This document shows, piece after piece, positions 4,891 through 11,006 of a stretch of DNA of 16,826 bases; position 1 is the stretch's first letter; every line of letters begins with the position of its first letter. Both the position numbers and the translations under genes were made by a program. Origin of the DNA: Faecalibacterium sp. UBA7177 (GTDB lineage Bacteria; Bacillota; Clostridia; Oscillospirales; Ruminococcaceae); contig DKVN01000168.1 in the NCBI GenBank assembly GCA_002491225.1, forward strand, positions 11,703 to 28,528. Direction: 5' to 3'. The notes beneath the pieces were generated by a model. It was not told the DNA's origin. It did not search any database and saw only the letters and a program-made list of their open reading frames with translations.

Positions 4891-6870
4891 ATGCGCAAAA
4901 ATCCGCGCCTCGGCCTCGAGGTTCTGCTGGCCGGGCTGCTGATCCTCTGCGCCGCCCTCGGGCTGGCGCTGGCCACCGTGCGGCCGGTGCTGCTGCTGCC
5001 GGTGGGCCTGGTGTTGCTGCTCATCATCGCCGGGCTCTGGGCGGGCGGCGCGTCCCTGCGGGGGCGGATCGCGGCCTGGCTGTCCGGCGGAGTGTTCGAG
5101 GGCAGCGAGGTGCAGTTCACCCTGGCAAAGCTGCCCATCCCGGTAATGCTGCTCTCGGGCAAGACCCTTTTGTGGTACAACCCGCCCCTGCGCGCGGCCC
5201 TGCTGGGCGGCGAGGACGCGCTGCTGCTGCCGGTGAACAAGGTGCTGCCGGGGCTCGACCTGCGCGCCTGCGCCCAACCCGCGGGCCAGTGCCTCGAGCA
5301 GGACGGCCGCCGCTACACCGTCTACGCCAGCACGGTCACCGGCCGGGAGGAGCTCAGCATCGTCTACCTCATCGACGACACCGCCCTCAAGGCGCAGGCG
5401 GCCGAGTACGCCGCCAGCCGCCCGGCCTATCTCGTCTTTGAGATCGACGGCTACGACGAGGTGTTCGGCGGCCTGCGGGACTCCGAGCGCGCCCGGGTGC
5501 TGGAAGGCATCAACCGGGTGCTGGAAACCGCCATCGGCCGCACCACCGGCTTTCTGCGCCGGGTGGCCAACTCCCGTTACATCGCGGTGATCGAGGAGCG
5601 CCACATGAAGGAGCTCACCGCCGCCCGGTTCGACCTGCTGGATAAGGTGCGCGCGCTGGACGAGAGCCTCAACCTCACCCTCTCGGTGGGGGTGGGCCGG
5701 GGCGGGGCCACCCTGGCCGAGTGCCAGGAGATGGCCCGCCAGGCGCTGGACATGGCGCAGGGGCGCGGCGGCGACCAGGCCGCGGTCAAAACCCCCGAGG
5801 GCTTCGAGTTCTACGGCGGGGTCTCCCGCAGCGTCGAAAAGCGCAGCAAGGTCAAGAGCCGGATGGTGGCCAAGGCCCTCACCGACATGATCCGCCAGAG
5901 CGACAGCGTGCTGGTGATGGGCCACAAGATGAGCGACCTCGACAGCGCCGGCGCGGCGGTGGGGGTGCTGCGCATCTGCAAGCTCTGCGACGTCCCGGCC
6001 GCCATCGTGCTGCGGCGGGAGGCCACTCTCGCCATGCCGCTGGTGGCTGAGTTTGACCACGCCGGGCTCGGCGAGGACTTCATCTCCCCCGAGACCGCGC
6101 TGGAAAATATCACCAAGAACACCCTCTTAGTGGTGGTGGACACCTACCTCAAGGGCCTTTTGGAAAGCTTCGAGGTCTACCAGAAATGCCGCCATGTGGC
6201 GGTGATCGACCATCACCGCAAGGCGGTGGGCCACATCGAGAACACGGTGGTGCTCTACCACGAGCCATACGCGAGTTCTGCCTGCGAGCTGGTCAGCGAG
6301 CTGCTGCAGTATGTGGGGGACGGCCGCAAGGACCAGGGCCCCACCCCGCTCGAGGCGCAGGCGCTGCTCTCCGGCATCATGCTGGACACCCGCAACTTTG
6401 CCCTGCACACCGGGGTGCGCACCTTTGAGGCGGCCGCCTACCTGCGCCGGATGGGGGCCGAGACCAGCGAGGTGAAAAAGCTCTTCTCCTCCAGCATGGA
6501 GGAGTACGCCGCCAAGTCCGAGCTGGTCGAGCGGGCCGAGATCTACAAGCGCTGCGCCGTCTCGGTGGGGGGCGAGCTTGCGCCCGGCATGGCCGTGGCG
6601 GTGCCCCAGGCCGCCAACGACCTGCTCACCATCATCGGGGTGGACGCCAGCTTTGTGGCGGTGCAAAAGGGCAGCGGGGTGAACATCTCGGCCCGCAGCA
6701 TGGGCGCGGTGAACGTGCAGGTCATCCTCGAGACTTTAGGCGGCGGCGGCCATCTCACCATGGCCGGGGCCCAGCTCAAGGACACCACCCCCGAGGAGGC
6801 CCGCCGCCGCATCCTCGAGGCCATCGACGCCTTTTACGAGGAGCAGACCGCCCGGAAGAAGGCGGAATGA
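4891..6870 (+). CDS. gdpP: Cyclic-di-AMP phosphodiesterase GdpP (YybT family)
   Basis: A membrane-bound phosphodiesterase that hydrolyses c-di-AMP to pApA, controlling osmolyte transport and wall stress responses. At 659 residues it has the family length and architecture. Two transmembrane helices (about 8-30 and 33-52) are followed by a degenerate PAS domain (about 70-175), a degenerate GGDEF domain (about 180-310; EIDGYDEVFG, later NSRYIAVIEE) and a DHH domain starting at MGHKMSDLD (343-351). DTY lies in the position of the usual DTH, DHH is at 440-442, then GIMLDTRNF, and the DHHA1 GGGGHLTMAGAQ motif is near the C-terminus. The candidate metal ligands (H345, D349, D351, the D of VVVDT, D440/H441/H442 and the D of LDTRN) are all present, so it should be active. 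The start follows AAGGGGG at 4873-4879. The order gdpP-rplI-dnaB matches yybT-rplI-dnaC of Bacillus, although here a terminator and promoter separate gdpP from rplI. Confidence 0.95.
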   Translation: MRKNPRLGLEVLLAGLLILCAALGLALATVRPVLLLPVGLVLLLIIAGLWAGGASLRGRIAAWLSGGVFEGSEVQFTLAKLPIPVMLLSGKTLLWYNPPLRAALLGGEDALLLPVNKVLPGLDLRACAQPAGQCLEQDGRRYTVYASTVTGREELSIVYLIDDTALKAQAAEYAASRPAYLVFEIDGYDEVFGGLRDSERARVLEGINRVLETAIGRTTGFLRRVANSRYIAVIEERHMKELTAARFDLLDKVRALDESLNLTLSVGVGRGGATLAECQEMARQALDMAQGRGGDQAAVKTPEGFEFYGGVSRSVEKRSKVKSRMVAKALTDMIRQSDSVLVMGHKMSDLDSAGAAVGVLRICKLCDVPAAIVLRREATLAMPLVAEFDHAGLGEDFISPETALENITKNTLLVVVDTYLKGLLESFEVYQKCRHVAVIDHHRKAVGHIENTVVLYHEPYASSACELVSELLQYVGDGRKDQGPTPLEAQALLSGIMLDTRNFALHTGVRTFEAAAYLRRMGAETSEVKKLFSSSMEEYAAKSELVERAEIYKRCAVSVGGELAPGMAVAVPQAANDLLTIIGVDASFVAVQKGSGVNISARSMGAVNVQVILETLGGGGHLTMAGAQLKDTTPEEARRRILEAIDAFYEEQTARKKAE

Positions 6871-6887
6871 CCCCCAGCGGCATCGCC

Positions 6888-6925
6888 GGGCCGCCACCCG
6901 CTGCGCGGTGGCGGCCCGCTTTTTT
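6888..6925 (+). terminator. Strong intrinsic terminator after gdpP
   Basis: A perfect 11-bp stem, GGGCCGCCACC (6888-6898) with GGTGGCGGCCC (6907-6917), has an 8-nt loop and is followed by GC and T6 (6920-6925). It begins 18 nt after the gdpP stop. Confidence 0.92.
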
Positions 6926-6938
6926 CACCCTCCGGCGC

Positions 6939-6967
6939 TTGACCACAGGCCTCGCAGCGGCTACAAT
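6939..6967 (+). promoter_or_regulatory. Sigma-A promoter of the rplI-dnaB-tilS unit
   Basis: -35 TTGACC (6939-6944), a 17-nt spacer, -10 TACAAT (6962-6967). The predicted start is near 6974, about 39 nt before rplI. A second TTGACA at 6975-6980 has no -10 partner and is ignored. Confidence 0.85.
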
Positions 6968-7012
6968 AGAAACATTGACACAACATATCAAGGATAAAGG
7001 GGAGAAGCAGCC

Positions 7013-7459
7013 ATGAAGGTATTGCTCAAACAGGACGTCAAGTCGATCGGCAAAAAGGACGAGATCCACGAGGTCTCGGACGGGTACGCCCGCAACTATC
7101 TCTTTCCGCGGGGGCTGGCCGCCCCGGCGGACGCCGCCGCGGTGAACATGGTCAAGACCAAAAACGCCGCCAAGGAGCACCACGCCGCCGAGGCGCTGGC
7201 CGCGGCCCAGGAGCTGGCCGCCAGGGTCGAGGGCAAAACCGTGACCCTCAAGGCCAAGGGCGGGGCCTCCGGGCGCCTCTTCGGCAAGATCACCGGCAAG
7301 GACGTGGCCGACGGCCTCGCCAAACTGGTGGGCATCCCGGTGGACAAGCGCAAGGTCGAGCTCGACCGGGACATCAAGGATTTCGGCACCTTCAACGCCG
7401 TCATCAAGCTGCACCCCGGTGTCAGCGCCAACTTTAAGGTCAAGGTGGAGGAGCTGTAA
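7013..7459 (+). CDS. rplI: 50S ribosomal protein L9
   Basis: L9 binds 23S rRNA near the L1 stalk with its N-terminal domain and spaces ribosomes through a long helix. The 148-residue product has the family length. The N-terminal domain has the signature MKVLLKQDVKSIGKK and DGYARNYLFPRGLA (about 23-37). It is followed by a Lys/Ala-rich connecting helix (about 40-75) and a C-terminal domain with GRLFGKITGKDVADGL (about 86-101). The AAAGGGGAG site lies 8 nt before the ATG. It is the first gene after a promoter and is followed 51 nt later by dnaB, the usual firmicute neighbour. Confidence 0.97.
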   Translation: MKVLLKQDVKSIGKKDEIHEVSDGYARNYLFPRGLAAPADAAAVNMVKTKNAAKEHHAAEALAAAQELAARVEGKTVTLKAKGGASGRLFGKITGKDVADGLAKLVGIPVDKRKVELDRDIKDFGTFNAVIKLHPGVSANFKVKVEEL

Positions 7460-7495
7460 GCAGCCGCGCGGCCGGAACCGCCCCGCAGAACAGGA

Positions 7496-7502
7496 AAGGA
7501 GG
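7496..7502 (+). promoter_or_regulatory. Ribosome binding site of dnaB
   Basis: AAGGAGG lies 8 nt before the ATG at 7511. It favours this start over the internal methionine 14 codons later (residue 15), which begins the conserved part. Confidence 0.8.
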
Positions 7503-7510
7503 AGACCGCC

Positions 7511-8929
7511 ATGCCCGAATCCCGCGGCGCCGGGGCTTTGAGCCTCGAGGCGATGGGCCTGACCGTGCCCTATAACATGCAGGCCGAGCAGTCGGTGCTG
7601 GGCGCGGCCCTGCTCAAGGGCGAGTGCATCCCGGACCTGGTCGAGCTCCTCAAGCCCGAGATGTTCTACGCCCGGCAGAACGGCGAGATCTTCGCCGAGA
7701 TCGTGCGCATCTTCACCTCGGGGCAGTCGGTGGATCTGGTCACCCTGCTGGACGCGGTGGTCTCGGCCGGCATCTTCGAGAGCGCCGACGCCGCCAAAAT
7801 CTACCTCACCGGCCTGGCCGAGACGGTGCCCAGCCTCAGCAATGTCACCGCCTACGCCCAGATCATCGAGCAAAAATACCTCGTGCGGCAGCTGATGGAG
7901 GCCGCCCGCACCATTCTGGAGCAGAGCAGCGAGGAGCCGGACGCAAAATTATTGCTCGAGAGCGCTGAGCAGAAGCTCTACGAAATTCGCTCCGGGCGGG
8001 ACTCCTCGGCCCTCACCAAGCTCTCCAGCGTGATCGTCGAGACCCTGGTCAACCTGCAGCAGATCAGCGGCCCGGACAAGGAAAAATACCGCGGCATCCC
8101 CACCGGCTTTTCCTACCTCGACACCATCCTCACCGGGGGGCTGGGCCGGTCCGACCTCATCATTCTGGCCGCCCGCCCCGGCATGGGCAAAACCAGCTTC
8201 GCGCTCAACATCGCGGCCAATGTCGCCAAGCGCCAGCAGGTGCCGGTGGCCATCTTCAGCCTCGAGATGACCAAGGACCAGCTGGCCGGGCGCATCCTCT
8301 CCAGCGAGGCGGGCATCGAGAGCCAGGCCTTCCGCACCGGCGCGCTCACCGAGGCGGACTGGGACGACCTCGCCCAGGCCAGCGAGCAGCTGCACTCCGC
8401 GCCCCTTTATATGGACGACACCTCGGGCATCACCATCCCCGAGATCAAGGCCAAGATCCGCCGCATCAACCAGGATCCCGCCCGCCCCAACATCGGGCTG
8501 GTCATCATCGATTACCTCCAGCTCATGACCAGCGGCCGCCGCACCGAAAACCGGGTGCAGGAGATCAGCGAGATCACCCGCAGCCTCAAGATCATGGCCA
8601 AGGAGCTCAATGTGCCGGTCATCGCCCTGAGCCAGCTCTCCCGCGCGGTCGAAAAGAGCCGGGCCGACCACCGGCCCCAGCTGTCCGACCTGCGGGACTC
8701 CGGCTCGATCGAGCAGGATGCCGACATCGTGCTGTTTTTGTACCGCGAGGCCTACTATGATTCGATCGGCGGAGGCGGCGGGGACGAGAGCGGCGAGGGC
8801 GGCGCGGATATCGCCGAGTGCATCGTGGCCAAAAACCGCCACGGCGAGACCGGCAAGGTCGACCTTGGCTGGGACGGCGCCCACACCCGCTTTATGAACA
8901 TCGACTACAGCCGCAGCGGCTCCTATTGA
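7511..8929 (+). CDS. dnaB: Replicative DNA helicase DnaB (DnaC of Bacillus)
   Basis: The hexameric 5'-3' helicase that unwinds the replication fork and contacts primase. The product is 472 residues, typical for the family. The N-terminal domain carries PYNMQAEQSVLGA (about 19-31), and a linker helix lies near 135-160. The RecA-like motor has Walker A ARPGMGKTS (221-229, K227), the H1a-type FSLEM segment, Walker B VIIDYLQLM and the H4 segment LSRAVEKSRADHRPQLSDLRDSGSIEQDAD. Near the C-terminus, IVAKNRHGETGKV is the usual DnaB ending. A Gly-rich run (GGGGG, about residue 421) marks a loop between DSI and the last strands. No intein is present at the P-loop. It overlaps no neighbour; tilS starts 2 nt after its stop, suggesting translational coupling. 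Confidence 0.97.
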   Translation: MPESRGAGALSLEAMGLTVPYNMQAEQSVLGAALLKGECIPDLVELLKPEMFYARQNGEIFAEIVRIFTSGQSVDLVTLLDAVVSAGIFESADAAKIYLTGLAETVPSLSNVTAYAQIIEQKYLVRQLMEAARTILEQSSEEPDAKLLLESAEQKLYEIRSGRDSSALTKLSSVIVETLVNLQQISGPDKEKYRGIPTGFSYLDTILTGGLGRSDLIILAARPGMGKTSFALNIAANVAKRQQVPVAIFSLEMTKDQLAGRILSSEAGIESQAFRTGALTEADWDDLAQASEQLHSAPLYMDDTSGITIPEIKAKIRRINQDPARPNIGLVIIDYLQLMTSGRRTENRVQEISEITRSLKIMAKELNVPVIALSQLSRAVEKSRADHRPQLSDLRDSGSIEQDADIVLFLYREAYYDSIGGGGGDESGEGGADIAECIVAKNRHGETGKVDLGWDGAHTRFMNIDYSRSGSY

Positions 8930-8931
8930 GG

Positions 8932-10152
8932 ATGGCGGCCGGGACACAGCCGCCCATGGCGGCAGCCTCCGCGGCAGGGTTCGCGGCGGCATTTGAGGAT
9001 ACGGTGCAAGCCTTCTGCCTTGCGCAGGGGCTGTTTGCGTCGCGCAGCAGGGTCATTGCGGCGGTCTCGGGCGGGGCCGACTCCATGGCCCTGCTCCTGT
9101 TTCTGCTGCGTCGGGCCGATTCGCTCGGGGTCACGGTCGAGGCGGTGCATGTCGACCACGGCATCCGGGGCGCGGCCTCGGCGGCGGACGCGGCGTTCGT
9201 GGCCCGCTTTTGCGCGGCGCACGGGGTGCCGCTGCACCGCTTTTCGGCGGCGGAGGCGGGCATCCCGGTGCCTGAGCACCCCAGCGAGGACTGGGCCCGG
9301 CGGCTGCGCTATGGCTTTTTTGAGCAGTTGCTGGCCCGGCTCGGGGGCGAGGATGCGGCGGCCCCGGCGGGGCCAGCGGGCCCCGGCGCAGCGCCTCTGG
9401 CTGAGCCGGGCGGCGAAGCCGCCCGCCCGCCGGTCTGCATCGCCACCGCTCACACCCAAAACGACCAGGCCGAGACCCTGCTCTTCCGGCTGGCCCGCGG
9501 GGCCGGGTTGCGGGGGGCGGGGGGCATCCGGCCGGTGCGGGGGGCGTATGTGCGCCCGCTGCTCTCGGTCAGCCGCGCCGGAACCGAGGGCTACTGTGCC
9601 GCCCTCGGGGTGCCCTGGGTGCAGGACGAGAGCAACCTCACCGACCAGTATGCCCGCGGCCGCCTGCGGGCCGGGGCGCTGCCCGCCCTCACGGCGGCAA
9701 ACGGGGCGGCGGTCGAACATCTCGCCGCCTTTTGCGCAAGGATGCAGCGGCTGGACGGGTATTTTGCCGCCAAGGGGGAAACCCTGTTACAGGCGGCCGC
9801 CCTCCCGGCCGAACCGGTGCCCCCAGTGCTGGCCGCCTGGGCGCTGGCCCCCCTGCAGGCGGCCCTCGGCGAGGACGAGCCGGTACTGGAGGCCGCGCTG
9901 CTGGCCCTGCTGGAACATCATCTGCCCGCCTGCCCGCCCAGCGAGCACAGGGTCGCGTTACTGAAAGCCCTGATCGCCGAGGGCAAGGGCGCGGTGCAGC
10001 TCACCGCCGACGCGGCGCTTTTGGCGGGCCGGGGCAGCCTGCGGCTCTGCGCTGCCCACAATGTCTCGGGCGGGCGCACCGGCGGCGGAAAAGCCGCCCC
10101 CGAGCCCACCGCCGCCCCCGCCGAACAGCCGGTCAAGCCCCCTGAAAAGTGA
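8932..10152 (+). CDS. tilS: tRNA(Ile)-lysidine synthase TilS, lacking the usual C-terminal domain
   Basis: TilS adds lysine to C34 of tRNA-Ile(CAU), changing its decoding from AUG to AUA. The product is 406 residues, against about 430-475 for firmicute TilS. The N-terminal PP-loop ATPase motif is SGGADS (46-51). VDHGIR (74-79), the AHTQNDQAET motif (173-182) and GGIRPVRG...RPLL (about 197-211) also fit. A Gly/Ala/Pro-rich insertion covers about 138-166. The position of the usual YxRNxxR has YARGRLR (240-246). The last 35 or so residues are Pro/Ala/Gly-rich, and I see no TilS C-terminal substrate-recognition domain. The ATG chosen is 2 nt after the dnaB stop and has only a weak GAGG near it. 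The ATG at 8956 is an alternative that would remove 8 residues. tilS-hpt-ftsH is a conserved firmicute order. Confidence 0.9.
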   Translation: MAAGTQPPMAAASAAGFAAAFEDTVQAFCLAQGLFASRSRVIAAVSGGADSMALLLFLLRRADSLGVTVEAVHVDHGIRGAASAADAAFVARFCAAHGVPLHRFSAAEAGIPVPEHPSEDWARRLRYGFFEQLLARLGGEDAAAPAGPAGPGAAPLAEPGGEAARPPVCIATAHTQNDQAETLLFRLARGAGLRGAGGIRPVRGAYVRPLLSVSRAGTEGYCAALGVPWVQDESNLTDQYARGRLRAGALPALTAANGAAVEHLAAFCARMQRLDGYFAAKGETLLQAAALPAEPVPPVLAAWALAPLQAALGEDEPVLEAALLALLEHHLPACPPSEHRVALLKALIAEGKGAVQLTADAALLAGRGSLRLCAAHNVSGGRTGGGKAAPEPTAAPAEQPVKPPEK

Positions 10153-10189
10153 AAACTTGATAAAACTTTGCCCAATTCACAAAAAAGAC

Positions 10190-10218
10190 TTAACCTCTTG
10201 CGCGGAATATGCTAAAAT
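10190..10218 (+). promoter_or_regulatory. Sigma-A promoter of hpt (and probably ftsH)
   Basis: -35 TTAACC (10190-10195), a 17-nt spacer, -10 TAAAAT (10213-10218). It lies in a locally AT-rich stretch just after tilS. The predicted start near 10225 gives a leader of about 107 nt to the hpt ATG. Confidence 0.65.
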
Positions 10219-10292
10219 ACAGGATGGTATGTTCTGCGCACCTTGCGCGTTTTCCCCCAAACGGCCCAGACGGCCTGCATCAAAAAGGACAC

Positions 10293-10309
10293 CGGGCCGC
10301 CCCGGCCCG
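10293..10309 (+). promoter_or_regulatory. Stem-loop directly before the hpt ribosome binding site
   Basis: CGGGCCG (10293-10299), loop CCC, CGGCCCG (10303-10309): a perfect 7-bp stem ending about 6 nt before the AAAGGGA site. It may influence translation start, but no sequence is sequestered directly. Confidence 0.35.
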
Positions 10310-10331
10310 CCAAAGAAAGGGAAGTAGAGCG

Positions 10332-10895
10332 ATGGACAATACGATGGACCAGGGCATGAATAAGGATATCCTCAAGGTACTGCTCACCGAGGAGCAGCTG
10401 CATCAAAAATGCGCCGAGATCGGCGCGGCCATCAGCCGGGACTATGCCGGGCGGGATCTGCTGCTCGTCTCGGTGCTCAAGGGAGCGGTCGTCTTTATGG
10501 CCGACCTCATGCGCGAGATCACCATCCCCTGCGCCATCGACTTTATGGTCGTCTCCTCCTACGGCTCGGGCGTCAAGACCAGCGGGGTGGTCAAGATCGT
10601 CAAGGACCTCGACACCAACCTCGCGGGCAAGGACATCCTCATCGTCGAGGACATCCTCGACTCGGGCATGACCCTCTCCTACCTCACCGAGCTATTGCGG
10701 GACCGCGGCCCCGCCAGCCTGCGGATCGCCGCGCTGCTGGATAAGCCCTCCCGCCGCAAGGTGCCGCTGCGGGCCGACTATGTCGGCTACGAGGTGCCGG
10801 ATGAGTTCGTGGTCGGCTATGGCCTCGATTACGACGAAAAATACCGCAACCTGCCCTATGTGGGCATCCTCAAGCCCGAGGTGTATACCAAGTGA
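10332..10895 (+). CDS. hpt: Hypoxanthine phosphoribosyltransferase
   Basis: Purine salvage enzyme that makes IMP/GMP from hypoxanthine/guanine and PRPP in the cytoplasm. The 187-residue product matches the family (about 180). VSVLKGAVVFMADL (46-59) forms the PPi-loop region, SSYGSGVKTSG (75-85) is the flexible catalytic loop, and the PRPP-binding motif is ILIVEDILDSGMTL (102-115). The purine-binding end shows VPDEFVVGYGLDYDEKYRNLPYVG (155-178), with the conserved aromatic and Asp residues. The ATG follows AAAGGGA at a suitable distance. The frame is open back to 10209, but that would overlap the promoter. It sits in the conserved tilS-hpt-ftsH order. Confidence 0.96.
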   Translation: MDNTMDQGMNKDILKVLLTEEQLHQKCAEIGAAISRDYAGRDLLLVSVLKGAVVFMADLMREITIPCAIDFMVVSSYGSGVKTSGVVKIVKDLDTNLAGKDILIVEDILDSGMTLSYLTELLRDRGPASLRIAALLDKPSRRKVPLRADYVGYEVPDEFVVGYGLDYDEKYRNLPYVGILKPEVYTK

Positions 10896-10921
10896 TGTGA
10901 CCCCGGCAGCCCCCCTCTCCG

Positions 10922-10953
10922 GCGGGCGGTGCCCCGCCCATCCCGCTTTTTTT
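10922..10953 (+). terminator. Intrinsic terminator between hpt and ftsH, possibly partial
   Basis: GCGGG (10922-10926) pairs with CCCGC (10942-10946) immediately before T7 (10947-10953). The alternative inner stem GGGCGG/CCGCCC (10924-10929 with 10934-10939) is stronger but 7 nt from the T tract. The two stems compete, so termination may be incomplete. No promoter is obvious between it and ftsH, which suggests ftsH relies on read-through. Confidence 0.6.
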
Positions 10954-10993
10954 GACCATGCCCGCCTCCTCCGCCTTTGGAGCACGGGCCGAC

Positions 10994-10998
10994 AGGAG
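10994..10998 (+). promoter_or_regulatory. Ribosome binding site that sets the TTG start of ftsH
   Basis: AGGAG lies 8 nt before TTG at 11007. The in-frame TTG at 10977 has no such site. CTCCT at 10966-10970 is complementary to this AGGAG and could mask it in the RNA. Confidence 0.7.
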
Positions 10999-11006
10999 CT
11001 GATCTT

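Noticed and set aside
8818..8931. Extension of tilS upstream into dnaB
   Set aside because: It would overlap the conserved dnaB C-terminus in another frame, and TilS N-termini do not need it.
10209..10331. N-terminal extension of hpt from an upstream in-frame ATG at 10209
   Set aside because: It overlaps the promoter -10 region and lacks a ribosome site. The ATG at 10332 has one and gives the normal family length.
10977..11006. Earlier TTG start for ftsH at 10977
   Set aside because: No ribosome site precedes it. TTG at 11007 has AGGAG 8 nt upstream and yields a normal FtsH N-terminus.
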